Assembly: GCF_018448885.1 (NCBI RefSeq)
Contig: NZ_RCWB01000002.1
Span: 224,798 to 288,797, forward strand
DNA length: 64,000 nucleotides
Reading direction: 5' to 3'
From: Photorhabdus caribbeanensis
GTDB taxonomy: Bacteria > Pseudomonadota > Gammaproteobacteria > Enterobacterales > Enterobacteriaceae
Positions 21,174 through 30,928 of the stretch are shown one piece after another. The notes beneath the pieces were generated by a model. That model made no database searches. It was not told where the DNA came from and saw nothing but the letters and a program-made list of their open reading frames with translations. How positions within the stretch are numbered: the first letter of the stretch is position 1; the number at the start of each line of letters is the position of its first letter. The position numbers were made by a program, and so were the translations under genes.

Positions 21174-22075
21174 TATATGGGGTTATTTTTTGCCTCATCA
21201 GTGCAGCATTCGATGTGTTTGTCGCGTATTTAACGCAATCGATAAATTCAGCTATTGTTATCTTTTATTGCTTTATATCATCCACTTTGTTATTTGTGAT
21301 GATAAGTATTTACAAAGGGTTTGATCAATTAATCGTGAAGGTCCGTAAGAACACCTTGTTGGTGTTAATTATTAATGTCTCAATTTTACTAAATTGGGGT
21401 GGTCTAATCATTGCGCTGCGCTTTCTTGAGCCTGCAATAGTGGGTGTCGCTTCAGTAGCTTGCGGCCCTGCGATAACTATTCTCCTCTCATCTTTTATCG
21501 ATAAAGACGAGGCAAAAACAGAAAAATTGGAGGTTGTCATATCTTGGTTAGTTCTCATTGGGGTAGGTGTGATGTTGGTAAATTCATTTTTGGGAAATAG
21601 TGGGTTTTCATCAACTTCAATTCAGGACAGGATTATTGGTATTATTAGTGTGATATTCGGTGCTGTAGGAACAGTATTATACACTATTTTTTCTAAGAAA
21701 TTATTTAAAGAAAAATGGCAAACATATGAGATATTGTCTGTTAGAAGTATTTTAATGGTAGTACTTTCATTTTGTTATGTCGCAATATCCGATGTTTCTC
21801 TTCGTTTAGATATCGAGATGATTCTTCCGATGTCGATTCTTGTTATAGTCGGACATTTACTTCCAATCTATCTTGTATTAAAGACAATTAATGCCATTAC
21901 TCCTCTTCATGTCTCGTTGTTATTTTTGTTAATACCTGTATTTACTATTCTTTTTCAATATCTTGATTCACGCATAGCGTTTTCTGTTGAAAGTTTGATT
22001 GCAGCGTCGGTTATAGTTTCTTTATTAATCATTCTTGGTGTAAGTAAGATAAAAAAGACAAATAGGGTATCATGA
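21152..22075 (+). CDS. EamA/DMT-family exporter (copy 1)
   Basis: 307 residues, about ten membrane segments in two EamA-type halves, highly similar to the protein at 24230. Differences are mostly conservative (V/I, S/N swaps) and the frame is intact, although every other gene of this cluster copy is broken. DMT exporters move metabolites or toxins out of the cell. AGGTGA precedes the ATG. The TGA stop overlaps the remnant of the ATP-grasp gene. Retention suggests an exporter that still matters, for example for self-protection (inference). Confidence 0.85.
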   Translation: MSSYNGVIYGVIFCLISAAFDVFVAYLTQSINSAIVIFYCFISSTLLFVMISIYKGFDQLIVKVRKNTLLVLIINVSILLNWGGLIIALRFLEPAIVGVASVACGPAITILLSSFIDKDEAKTEKLEVVISWLVLIGVGVMLVNSFLGNSGFSSTSIQDRIIGIISVIFGAVGTVLYTIFSKKLFKEKWQTYEILSVRSILMVVLSFCYVAISDVSLRLDIEMILPMSILVIVGHLLPIYLVLKTINAITPLHVSLLFLLIPVFTILFQYLDSRIAFSVESLIAASVIVSLLIILGVSKIKKTNRVS

Positions 22076-22083
22076 GGTATAAA

Positions 22084-22200
22084 ATGAAAAAGGTTGCTAT
22101 TGTAGATGGTTTTTCTTCCGGTAAGTTTATGGTTAGAGCTTTATGAGAAAGGGAGGGTATCTCTTACATATAGCTTCGAAATCAGATTTATATGATAGAC
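22084..22200 (+). pseudogene. 5' remnant of the ATP-grasp ligase gene
   Basis: Begins MKKVAIVDGFSSGKFM exactly as the intact gene at 25162. A two-base deletion shifts it to a stop (RAL then TGA), and DNA homology ends near 22195. The rest of the gene is absent. Confidence 0.85.
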
Positions 22201-22595
22201 TAGACTAATAATGTAATTTTTTAGAAAAACGGTCAGTTGCTATAGTAAGCATCTTGCTCGCTAAAGGAAAATGTACGATGATCTATAAATAGCTGGCCGA
22301 AACAGAAAGATACCCGATTTTCAGCTTAAAAAAGGCCAGTTTTTCACAACGTTTGATTGCGGAGTCATTTAATCGTTTGTGCCAGTAATCCCTATAGGAA
22401 AATTGCGCATATACTAATAATATCATAGTAAGAAAATAACAATTAATTACTGTTAATGATATTTAATGTGTTTATTTTCTGATTTTATTAATTCCATGAT
22501 AAATAAAGCTTAATTTATCCATATGAGAAATATATCTCATTCATTAAATGACTTGTTTGAAAAAATACAGGAATGGTGTATGAATATTATCTTCT
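22201..22595 (+). promoter_or_regulatory. Intergenic region with cluster promoter copy 2
   Basis: 22201-22379 holds nothing recognisable. 22380-22595 is the duplicated promoter/leader also found at 20590-20757. A perfectly conserved ATACTAATAATATCATAG and CTCATTCATTAAATGACTTG suggest a functional promoter or regulator site upstream of the PLP-enzyme gene. Confidence 0.5.
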
Positions 22596-23561
22596 ATGAA
22601 CATCAAATGGAATGTAAATGTGAAATTAAATGATATAGGTAACACGATTTTACTCGAACTTGATCAGTTTAGAATAAACGGTAATCGAGTGTTTTCGAAG
22701 TGTGAATATCAAAATCCTACTGGTAGCCATAAAGATAGGACATTTTTGCATATAGTCAATACGTTAGAAAAAGAAGGTAAGATACGACCAGGCATGACAT
22801 TGATTGACTGTTCGACAGGTAATGGCGGGGCGGCATTAGCATGGATTGGAAGAGAGAAAGGGTATAAGGTCAAAATATTTATGCCTGAAGGTATGACAGA
22901 TGAGCGTAAAGAGCAAATAAGATCTTATGGTGCGGAAATTTATGAGACACCAAAGGAATTGTTTCTGAATGGAGCAGTTTCGGCGGCAAAAGATTGTGCT
23001 GAAAGAGGAGATAATGTCTTTTTTCTTGACCAGTCAGGTACAACCTTAAATAAGGAAGCTTGGAATATATGTGGAGAGGAGATCGTTAAAGAATTAAAAG
23101 AAAATAATCTTATTCCTGATTATTTTATTTGTTCGATAGGTACAGGTGGAACTTTCTCAGGAATTGCAGAAGTATTAAAAAGAGAATATAGCAATATAAA
23201 AACAATTGGCATTGAAGTAAACAGTTCTGCGCCATTATATGCACTGAGAAACGGCCTTCATTTTGAACATCATAATCATAATTTGATGGGGCTTGGTGCT
23301 GGTGTTCTTTCGGTCAATACTGTCCAAGAATTAGTTGATGAGGTATATACAGTAGAGGGGGATGAAGCATGGAAAAGAATGAAAGAATTTATATTAAGTG
23401 ATGATCTTGGTATAGGTCCTACCTGTGGTGCTAATTTACTAGTATGTGAGAGGATGTTGCAAAAAGTACATAATAAAGTATTCATTACGTTATTCTTTGA
23501 TAGTGCATGGAAATATAAAAGTCGTTGGGATGGTATTTATCCTGAATATAAGGCAAATTGA
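22596..23561 (+). CDS. CysK-like PLP-dependent beta-replacement enzyme
   Basis: 321 residues of PLP fold-type II. The Schiff-base lysine is in NPTGSHKDR (K46), the substrate loop is STGNGG (about residues 78-83), and the phosphate-binding glycine loop is GTGGTFSG (about 187-194). The family includes cysteine synthase, cystathionine beta-synthase and diaminopropionate synthases. The usual PLP N1 serine context near the C-terminus is replaced by FFDSAW, so substrate preference may differ from CysK. It is first in a four-gene cluster and overlaps the next gene closely. Likely role: joining a nucleophile to an activated serine; the nucleophile is unknown. Confidence 0.8.
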   Translation: MNIKWNVNVKLNDIGNTILLELDQFRINGNRVFSKCEYQNPTGSHKDRTFLHIVNTLEKEGKIRPGMTLIDCSTGNGGAALAWIGREKGYKVKIFMPEGMTDERKEQIRSYGAEIYETPKELFLNGAVSAAKDCAERGDNVFFLDQSGTTLNKEAWNICGEEIVKELKENNLIPDYFICSIGTGGTFSGIAEVLKREYSNIKTIGIEVNSSAPLYALRNGLHFEHHNHNLMGLGAGVLSVNTVQELVDEVYTVEGDEAWKRMKEFILSDDLGIGPTCGANLLVCERMLQKVHNKVFITLFFDSAWKYKSRWDGIYPEYKAN

Positions 23562-23563
23562 AA

Positions 23564-24127
23564 ATGTTATTAGAAGATGTTTATGAAAACGCAAGGGTTG
23601 TTAATTCGGGGAAAGCACTTACAACAGTTAATGAATTTACAGATCAACTGCCCGCGTTGAGGCCCCAAGTTTTGATCGAAGTTGCGCATAGAATAATTCA
23701 ATTAATGGATCTTAAAGTAGATAAAATTGTTACAGAAGAGGATAAAGGCGCTCCACTGGCAACAGCTATCTCTCTCTTTACAGGAATACCATTAGCAATG
23801 GCCAGATGGTATCCCTATGGTTTGGACGAGATGAATAACACTGTTGTCCAGATCAGCTCTGAATATTTTGAAGGAAAAATGTATCTCAATGGAATAGAAC
23901 CAGGTGATCGCGTTTCTATTATTGATGATACGTTAAGTACCGGAGGGGCGGTGATATCCCTGATAGAAGCCGTACAAAAGAGAGGGGGGGAGATTAAAGA
24001 TGTTATCTGTGCGGTAGAGAAAGTCCAGAATAATGGTAAAAATAAGGTGAAAGATAAGACTGGCATAGAGGTGAAAACGATTATGAAAATTTATCTTGAT
24101 CATAAAAGTGTTAAGGTTATTGATTAA
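23564..24127 (+). CDS. Purine-type phosphoribosyltransferase
   Basis: 187 residues. The PRPP-binding motif is VSIIDDTLSTGGA (about residues 118-130). An EEDKGAPLATAISLFTGIPL segment and a YLNGIEPGDR lead-in resemble archaeal-type hypoxanthine/guanine or adenine phosphoribosyltransferases. It would add ribose-phosphate to a base or remove a base from PRPP salvage pools. The ATG lies two bases after the previous stop, so the two are translated together. Its presence in a PLP-enzyme/ligase cluster suggests a nucleobase-like substrate (inference). Confidence 0.8.
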   Translation: MLLEDVYENARVVNSGKALTTVNEFTDQLPALRPQVLIEVAHRIIQLMDLKVDKIVTEEDKGAPLATAISLFTGIPLAMARWYPYGLDEMNNTVVQISSEYFEGKMYLNGIEPGDRVSIIDDTLSTGGAVISLIEAVQKRGGEIKDVICAVEKVQNNGKNKVKDKTGIEVKTIMKIYLDHKSVKVID

Positions 24128-24229
24128 TAACAAATATGAGACAATAACGATTAAAGATGAATTTGCAATAATAAGAGGAATCTCATGTCGGAAATTTACT
24201 TTTTGGAATAAAAGAGCAATAGGTGATGT

Positions 24230-25150
24230 ATGTCTTCATATAATGGCGTAGTATATGGGGTTGTTTTTTGCCTCATCAGTGCAGCATTTGATGTGTTTGT
24301 TGCGTATTTAACGCAATCGATAAATTCAGCTATTGTTATCTTTTATTGCTTCGTATCATCTACTCTGTTGTTTGTGATGATAAGTATTTGCAAAGGGATT
24401 AATCAATTAATCGTGAAGGTCCGCAAGAACACCTTATTGGTATTAATTGTTAATGTCTCAATTTTACTAAATTGGGGAGGATTAATCATTGCGCTGCGTT
24501 TTCTTGAGCCTGCAATAGTGGGTGTCGCTTCAGTGGCTTGTGGCCCTGCGATAACTATCCTCCTCTCATCTTTTATCGATAAAAGCGAGGCAAAAACAGA
24601 AAGATTGGAAGTTGTCATATCCTGGTTAGTTCTCACTGGGGTAGGTGTGATGCTGATAAATTCATTTTTAGGAAATAGTGGATTATCATCAACCTCAATT
24701 CAGGATAGGATTATTGGTATTGTTAGTGTGATACTCAGTGCGGTAGGAACGGTATTATACACTATTTTTTCTAAGAAATTATTCAAGGAAAAATGGCAAA
24801 CATATGAGATCTTGTCTGTTAGAAATATTTTAATGGTAGTAATTTCATTTTGTTATATTTCAATATCCGATGTTTCTCTTAGCTTGGATATTGAGATGGT
24901 TCTTCCGATGTTGATTCTGGTTATGGTCGGACATTTACTTCCAATTTATCTGGTACAGAAGACAATTAATGCTATTACCCCACTTCATGTCTCTTTGTTA
25001 TTTTTGTTAATACCTGTATTTACGATTCTCTTTCAATATCTTGATTCACGGATAGCTTTTTCTGTTGAAAGTCTGATCGCAGTTTCGGTTATAGTTTCTT
25101 TATTAACCATTCTTGGTGTAAGTAAGATAAAAAAGACAAATAGGGTATAA
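24230..25150 (+). CDS. EamA/DMT-family exporter (copy 2)
   Basis: 306 residues with ten predicted membrane segments and two EamA repeats. The glycine/proline-rich LLNWGGLIIALRFLEPAIVG region is typical. AGGTGATGT precedes the start. It lies between the phosphoribosyltransferase and ATP-grasp genes, and its stop TAA overlaps an upstream in-frame ATG of the ligase gene. The predicted role is export of the cluster product. Confidence 0.85.
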   Translation: MSSYNGVVYGVVFCLISAAFDVFVAYLTQSINSAIVIFYCFVSSTLLFVMISICKGINQLIVKVRKNTLLVLIVNVSILLNWGGLIIALRFLEPAIVGVASVACGPAITILLSSFIDKSEAKTERLEVVISWLVLTGVGVMLINSFLGNSGLSSTSIQDRIIGIVSVILSAVGTVLYTIFSKKLFKEKWQTYEILSVRNILMVVISFCYISISDVSLSLDIEMVLPMLILVMVGHLLPIYLVQKTINAITPLHVSLLFLLIPVFTILFQYLDSRIAFSVESLIAVSVIVSLLTILGVSKIKKTNRV

Positions 25151-25161
25151 TGGGGTATAAG

Positions 25162-26409
25162 ATGAAAAAGGTTGCTATTGTAGATGGTTTTTCTTCTGGT
25201 AAATTTATGGCTAAAGAGCTTTATGAGAAGGGGTGTTATCTCTTGCATATCGCTTCGAAATCAGATTTACATAGTTATTATTATAAAGGATTTGATTATT
25301 CAATCTACCAAGAGCACCATATTCACGACACGATAGAGGATACAGTCAACTTCCTTGAAAAACAGGAAGTTGAATTTATCATTGCCGGGAGTGAAAGTGG
25401 TGTTTCGCTTGCTGATGAGCTTAATAATCATTTTGAATTGAATTATAAAAATGATTTTGCCAAGACATCTGCAAGGCGCAATAAATATGAGATGATTGAT
25501 ACACTAAAAAAATATGAAATTCCGGCGGCTGAGCAGGGCAAATTTTCAGATTGGCCTGCGGCGGAACAATGGATTAAAGCCTTTAATCACTTTCCTGTAG
25601 TACTTAAACCATTAGAGAGTGCGGGCTCCGATGGTGTTTATATTTGTAAAGATATGCATTCTGCTAAGGAAGCTTTTCATAAAATACTGGGAAAATCCAA
25701 TAAACTTAATCTCTGTAATCATCAGGTTTTAATACAAGAATTTCTTAACGGGACTGAATATGTCGTTAATATGGTATCGCTTAATCGTCACCAATTAGTT
25801 ACCGAAGTAGTAAAATATAAGAAACGTAAACTTGATACTGGTAGTATAATCTATGATATTGATGACATTATCGATTCCTCTTATCCAGAATATAATGTTT
25901 TAGTAGAATATACGAGAAAAGTTGTCATTGCTTTAGGCATATTTAATGGTCCCAGTCATGCGGAAGTGATGTTAACGCCTGATGGTCCAAAACTTGTTGA
26001 AATTGCCGCGAGAATAGACGGAATATTACGACCGACGATAGCAAAATTAACAACAGGTTTAGGGCAAATTAGTGCTGCTGCTATGTCTATTGTTGAACCG
26101 GAAAATTTCCATGAGGCTATACAAAGAGAAGCTTATACTCTTATTAATCATTCCTATAATGTATGTTTGATTAATCATCGTCCTGGTATATTTACTGCTA
26201 ATGATTTTATGGCAGAATTAAAGAAATTGCCTTCTTTTTGCGAAGCTATTTTTTATGCTGATGAAGGTGATGAAATCGAAATAACTAAAGATGTTTTTAG
26301 CCAGCCTGGAACAGTTTACTTAGTTCATCATGATAAGAATATTATCCATAAGGATTACGAAAAAATTAGAATAATGGAAGAACTGGGTGGGTATTTGAAA
26401 CCTGTTTAG
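25162..26409 (+). CDS. ATP-grasp ligase (BacD-like amino-acid ligase family)
   Basis: 415 residues from ATG 25162; the alternative 25150 adds four residues and overlaps the exporter stop. ATP-grasp markers are VVLKPLESAGSDGVYICKD, IQEFLNGTEYVVN and GPSHAEVML...KLVEIAARIDG. The C-terminus (NHRPGIFTANDF onward) resembles carboxylate-amine ligases that form dipeptides. Such enzymes couple an amino acid carboxylate to an amine using ATP. As last gene of the cluster it may attach the PLP-enzyme product to another amino acid; substrates are not predictable from sequence. Confidence 0.8.
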   Translation: MKKVAIVDGFSSGKFMAKELYEKGCYLLHIASKSDLHSYYYKGFDYSIYQEHHIHDTIEDTVNFLEKQEVEFIIAGSESGVSLADELNNHFELNYKNDFAKTSARRNKYEMIDTLKKYEIPAAEQGKFSDWPAAEQWIKAFNHFPVVLKPLESAGSDGVYICKDMHSAKEAFHKILGKSNKLNLCNHQVLIQEFLNGTEYVVNMVSLNRHQLVTEVVKYKKRKLDTGSIIYDIDDIIDSSYPEYNVLVEYTRKVVIALGIFNGPSHAEVMLTPDGPKLVEIAARIDGILRPTIAKLTTGLGQISAAAMSIVEPENFHEAIQREAYTLINHSYNVCLINHRPGIFTANDFMAELKKLPSFCEAIFYADEGDEIEITKDVFSQPGTVYLVHHDKNIIHKDYEKIRIMEELGGYLKPV

Positions 26410-26419
26410 AATTATATGT

Positions 26420-26546
26420 TATACCCTATGGGTTTCAAGTTGCATCGCGACGGCAAGGGAGCGAATCCCCGGGAGCATAGATAACTATGTGACCGGGGTG
26501 AGTGAGTGCAGCCAACAAAGAGGCAGCTTGAAAGATGACGGGTATA
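26420..26546. repeat. MITE-like repeat, copy 1
   Basis: A 127-bp element with termini TATACCC ... GGGTATA. Inner parts include AAGGGAGCGAATCCCCGGGA and AACTATGTGACCGGGG. The same element, eight bases shorter, is at 54483-54601. No coding capacity; it looks like a non-autonomous transposable repeat common in this genus. Confidence 0.8.
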
Positions 26547-27146
26547 GATAATAATAGTTGCTAACCAGAGATGCGTTATATTTTCCAGTAAAATTCTGGC
26601 TCTGGCGGCTATGATGGATAAAACCAGATTTAGTCGTTTAGATATCACCTAAATTTACCGAGAAACCATTAATGAAACCAAAAGTGATGAAAAGTAAATA
26701 AAACTAGTAACAGGTTTTTGTATTTATTTATATTATTAATGTTATACTTATTGGATTAACTCTTCAGGTGCCGATTTCATTTGGCACGCAGCATTTTATA
26801 CCAGTTATCATCTTTTCTCGTGAAATAATCGTTTACTAATTAGTCAAACAACCACAAATTTTGCGCACAGATTAATAGTGATTAGTTCTGTCGCTATGTG
26901 CTTTTTATGGTCTTTTTGTCTATAAAATGTGCGCATTGTCATGTTTTTGTGCTAACTATGTTAATTATTAGTTTCCTTTGTGTTTTCCTGTTGTTTATGA
27001 CATTTGTTGAGATCTTATTGACGCAAGAGACAACAGTTGTTTAATTGATAAGCTGAAAATAATAAACAGAACCTAAACAGCACGGTTTCGGACAGGAAGT
27101 GCAGATTCTGGCTGTATACAACAACATCACAAATGGAGTGCAAGAA
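26547..27146. other. 600-bp region upstream of dppA
   Basis: AT-rich with no gene. It must contain the dppA promoter and a long 5' leader, but I cannot pick out boxes with confidence. A GTGCGCATTGTCATG stretch and two GCGCA-containing palindromic bits near 26860-26940 are the only local features. Confidence 0.4.
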
Positions 27147-28757
27147 ATGACAACTTTCTCTAAAGGGGCGAAGTTATTGAAGCTAGGGGTCAGCTTAGTT
27201 GCATTGGCAGTAACCGCCAGCGTTCAGGCAAAGACATTGGTTTACTGTTCCGAAGGCTCACCGGAAGGCTTTAATCCACAACTGTTCACCGCTGGCACAA
27301 CTTATGACGCCAGCTCTGTACCACTGTATAACCGTTTGGTTGAGTTCAAAGCCGGTACCACCGAAATCATACCCGGATTGGCGGAGAGATGGGATATCAG
27401 TGATGATGGCAAGACATATACTTTCCATCTGCGCAAAGGCGTTAAATGGCACGAAAATAAAGAGTTTAAACCCACTCGTGATTTTAATGCTGACGATGTG
27501 CTCTACTCTTTCATGCGTCAAAAAGATAAAAATCACCCATACCATAAAGTCTCTGGCGGTAGCTATGAGTATTTCATTGGCATGGGCATGAGTGAGATGA
27601 TCGATAAGATTGTAAAAGTTGACGATTATACTGTCCGGTTTGAACTGACCCGTCCAGAAGCCCCGTTCCTGGCTGATATAGGGATGGATTTCGCCTCTAT
27701 TATGTCCGCAGAATATGCAGATAAGATGATGAAAGCCGGTACGCCGGAAAATGTCGATCTGAATCCAATCGGCACGGGTCCATTCCAGTTGCTTCAATAT
27801 CAGAAAGATTCTCGTATCCTGTATAAAGCGTTCAAATCCTACTGGGGTGATAAAGCAAAAGTGGATCGATTGGTCTTCTCTATTACTCCTGATGCATCTG
27901 TTCGTTATGCAAAACTACAGAAAAATGAATGTCAGATCATGCCATATCCAAATCCAGCGGACATTGCCCGCATGAAGAAGGATAAAGATATTGTCTTGTT
28001 AGAACAACCGGGCTTGAACGTTGGTTATGTTTCATTCAATGTCACCAAAAAGCCATTGGATAATCTTAAAGTTCGTCAGGCGTTGACGATGGCAGTTAAT
28101 AAAGACGCTATCGTTGAGGCGGTTTATCAGGGAGCAGGTCAAAAAGCGAAGAACCTGATCCCACCGACAATATGGGGTTACAACGATAACATTAAAGATT
28201 ATCCATATGATCCGGAAAAGGCGAAACAGTTACTAAAAGAAGCGGGTTTGGCAGGTGGTTTTACTATCGATCTGTGGGCAATGCCAGTACAGCGTCCGTA
28301 TAACCCAAATGCTCGTCGTATGGCTGAAATGATCCAGGCTGACTGGGAGAAAATTGGTGTGAAAGCCAAAATTGTCAGTTATGAATGGGGCGAATATCTG
28401 AAACGAGCTAAAGACGGCGAGCATCAAGTTGTGATGATGGGTTGGACCGGGGACAATGGCGATCCAGATAACTTCTTCGCAACCCTATTTAGCTGTGCGG
28501 CCAAAGAGCGAGGCTCCAACTACTCTAAATGGTGCTACAAGCCATTTGAAGACATCATTCAGCCAGCGCGTGTCGCTTCTGATCACGCCAAACGTGTCGA
28601 GCTTTACAAACAGGCACAGGTTGTGATGCACGAGCAGGTCCCGGCGCTGATTATCGCTCATTCCGTTGTTTATGAACCCATCCGTAAAGAAGTTAAAGGT
28701 TATGTCGTTGAGCCATTGGGTAATAAACACCGCTTCGATACCGTGTCTCTCGAATAA
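27147..28757 (+). CDS. dppA: Dipeptide-binding protein DppA
   Basis: 536 residues, as in E. coli (535). The start at 27147 follows GGAGTG; an upstream in-frame extension lacks homology. A Sec signal peptide ([16 protein letters not shown]) precedes the mature [17 protein letters not shown]. It is a family 5 solute-binding protein; the fold includes [18 protein letters not shown]. It delivers dipeptides, and in E. coli haem, to DppBCDF and also serves chemotaxis. A hairpin after the gene may reduce read-through to dppB. Confidence 0.95.
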   Translation: MTTFSKGAKLLKLGVSLVALAVTASVQAKTLVYCSEGSPEGFNPQLFTAGTTYDASSVPLYNRLVEFKAGTTEIIPGLAERWDISDDGKTYTFHLRKGVKWHENKEFKPTRDFNADDVLYSFMRQKDKNHPYHKVSGGSYEYFIGMGMSEMIDKIVKVDDYTVRFELTRPEAPFLADIGMDFASIMSAEYADKMMKAGTPENVDLNPIGTGPFQLLQYQKDSRILYKAFKSYWGDKAKVDRLVFSITPDASVRYAKLQKNECQIMPYPNPADIARMKKDKDIVLLEQPGLNVGYVSFNVTKKPLDNLKVRQALTMAVNKDAIVEAVYQGAGQKAKNLIPPTIWGYNDNIKDYPYDPEKAKQLLKEAGLAGGFTIDLWAMPVQRPYNPNARRMAEMIQADWEKIGVKAKIVSYEWGEYLKRAKDGEHQVVMMGWTGDNGDPDNFFATLFSCAAKERGSNYSKWCYKPFEDIIQPARVASDHAKRVELYKQAQVVMHEQVPALIIAHSVVYEPIRKEVKGYVVEPLGNKHRFDTVSLE

Positions 28758-28781
28758 TCCTGTTTTTGCTTTGTTGTGATA

Positions 28782-28822
28782 CGCCATCTTACTGATTTTT
28801 AACCGAAGATGGCGGCTTTTTC
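28782..28822 (+). terminator. Partial terminator between dppA and dppB
   Basis: CGCCATCTT (28782-28790) pairs with AAGATGGCG (28806-28814), followed by GCTTTTTCC. It likely allows higher dppA expression than the transporter genes. Confidence 0.7.
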
Positions 28823-28986
28823 CAGATGGTTATGACCGGTGGAAAACTAACAAAAAAGCAGAGGCAAGGTGTTGATTACATTGTGAGTCAAAAGATTGTG
28901 AGCCAAAAGGGGGAAAGTCCTCCCCCTTATTCAAGCCAAACGGCCTGAGAGCTGTAACTGGCATTTAAAAAAAGAGAGTTTGGGAT

Positions 28987-30006
28987 ATGTTGCAGTTCAT
29001 ACTCCGACGTCTGGGGTTGGTAATCCCAACGTTTATTGGCATTACTTTACTGACTTTTGCTTTTGTCCATATGATCCCCGGCGATCCGGTGACCATTATG
29101 GCCGGGGAACGTGGAATATCTGCTGAGCGCTATGCCCAGCTAATGGCCGAAATGGGGTTGGATAAACCACTTTGGCAGCAATACTTTCATTATGTAAGTA
29201 ATGTGTTACATGGTGATCTTGGCATCTCCATGAAAAGTCGTATCTCGGTGTGGGAAGAGTTTGTTCCCCGTTTCCAGGCAACGCTGGAACTGGGGATATG
29301 CGCCATGCTGTTCGCTATCTCTGTTGGTATTCCCGTTGGCGTCCTCGCGGCGGTGAAGCGTGGTTCTGTTTTTGATCATACTGCGATAGGACTTTCCCTA
29401 ACCGGATACTCCATGCCGATCTTCTGGTGGGGGATCATGTTGATCATGCTGGTTTCTGTCCAGTTGGATCTAACGCCAGTATCCGGGCGGATAAGCGACA
29501 GTGTTTTCCTTGATGACAGTTATCCGCTGACCGGTTTTATGCTAATCGACACGTTATTCTGGGGTGAAGCCGGTGATTTTAAAGATGCGGTGATGCATAT
29601 CATTTTGCCCGCCGTTGTCTTGGGGACGATTCCACTGGCGGTTATTGTCCGTATGACCCGCTCTTCGATGTTGGAAGTACTAGGTGAAGATTATATCCGT
29701 ACTGCCCGCGCTAAAGGCTTGAGTCGTATGCGTGTGATTGTGGTCCACGCGCTTCGTAATGCATTGCTGCCGGTTGTCACTGTTATCGGCTTGCAGGTCG
29801 GCATTATGCTGGCGGGGGCGATCCTGACTGAAACTATCTTCTCATGGCCGGGGCTTGGACGCTGGCTGATCGATGCCCTTCAACGTCGGGATTATCCGGT
29901 GGTGCAGGGAGGCGTATTACTGGTGGCGATTATGATCATTTTGGTTAACCTGATAGTTGACTTGTTATACGGCGTTGTTAACCCGCGTATCCGGCATAAG
30001 AAATAG
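28987..30006 (+). CDS. dppB: Dipeptide ABC permease DppB
   Basis: 339 residues with six membrane segments and the binding-protein-dependent permease EAA loop (DYIRTARAKGLSRMRVIVVHALRNA). It begins MLQFILRRLGLVIPTFIG. It pairs with DppC to form the inner-membrane channel. A 229-bp gap from dppA contains the hairpin at 28782. Confidence 0.95.
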   Translation: MLQFILRRLGLVIPTFIGITLLTFAFVHMIPGDPVTIMAGERGISAERYAQLMAEMGLDKPLWQQYFHYVSNVLHGDLGISMKSRISVWEEFVPRFQATLELGICAMLFAISVGIPVGVLAAVKRGSVFDHTAIGLSLTGYSMPIFWWGIMLIMLVSVQLDLTPVSGRISDSVFLDDSYPLTGFMLIDTLFWGEAGDFKDAVMHIILPAVVLGTIPLAVIVRMTRSSMLEVLGEDYIRTARAKGLSRMRVIVVHALRNALLPVVTVIGLQVGIMLAGAILTETIFSWPGLGRWLIDALQRRDYPVVQGGVLLVAIMIILVNLIVDLLYGVVNPRIRHKK

Positions 30007-30016
30007 GGAGCACATT

Positions 30017-30916
30017 ATGTCTCAAGTGACTGAGCCTGCAAACAGTGCGCCTAAGATTATGACGCCGATGCAGGAGTTCTGGTATTACTTTAAGCGCAAT
30101 AAAGGGGCCGTGGTCGGCCTGGTTTATATTGTGCTGATGTTATTAGTCGCTCTGTTAGCGGGAGTGCTTGCCCCACACGGTGCGGCTGAACAGTTCCGCG
30201 ATTCTTTGCTGACGCCGCCGGTATGGCAGGAAGGGGGAAGTTGGCAGTTTATTCTGGGTACTGATGATGTTGGGCGTGATTTACTTTCGCGTTTGATGTA
30301 CGGCGCTCGGCTTTCATTGTTGGTAGGTTGTCTGGTGGTGGTGCTATCCCTGTTGATGGGGGTTGTTCTGGGGGTGCTGGCGGGTTATTTCGGTGGTGTG
30401 GTGGATATTATCATCATGCGTATCGTTGATATTATGCTGGCATTGCCAAGCCTGTTGCTGGCTTTGGTGCTCGTGGCGATCTTTGGGCCATCCATTGTCA
30501 ATGCTTCGTTAGCGTTGACCTTTGTCTCTCTGCCGCATTACATCCGTTTAACTCGTGCGGCGGTATTAGTCGAAGTTAACCGCGACTATGTGACGGCCTC
30601 GCAGGTGGCGGGGGCGGGTTCCATGCGTCAGATGTTTATCAATATCTTGCCTAACTGTCTGGCGCCGCTGATTGTGCAGGCTTCTCTGGGTTTTTCTAAT
30701 GCCATTCTTGATATGGCTGCTTTGGGTTTTCTGGGGATGGGTGCGCAGCCACCCACACCGGAATGGGGAACAATGCTGTCTGATGTATTGCAGTTTGCAC
30801 AAAGTGCCTGGTGGGTAGTGACGTTCCCAGGGGTGGCGATTCTGCTGACAGTGTTGGCGTTTAACCTGATGGGTGACGGTTTGCGTGATGCGCTTGATCC
30901 TAAACTCAAGCAGTAA
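30017..30916 (+). CDS. dppC: Dipeptide ABC permease DppC
   Basis: 299 residues. The ATG at 30017 (MSQVTEPANSAPKI) has GGGAG seven bases upstream. EAA loop RDYVTASQVAGAGSMRQMF lies near residue 195. It starts ten bases after dppB and is co-transcribed. Confidence 0.95.
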   Translation: MSQVTEPANSAPKIMTPMQEFWYYFKRNKGAVVGLVYIVLMLLVALLAGVLAPHGAAEQFRDSLLTPPVWQEGGSWQFILGTDDVGRDLLSRLMYGARLSLLVGCLVVVLSLLMGVVLGVLAGYFGGVVDIIIMRIVDIMLALPSLLLALVLVAIFGPSIVNASLALTFVSLPHYIRLTRAAVLVEVNRDYVTASQVAGAGSMRQMFINILPNCLAPLIVQASLGFSNAILDMAALGFLGMGAQPPTPEWGTMLSDVLQFAQSAWWVVTFPGVAILLTVLAFNLMGDGLRDALDPKLKQ

Positions 30917-30928
30917 TGAGGTGGCGAA

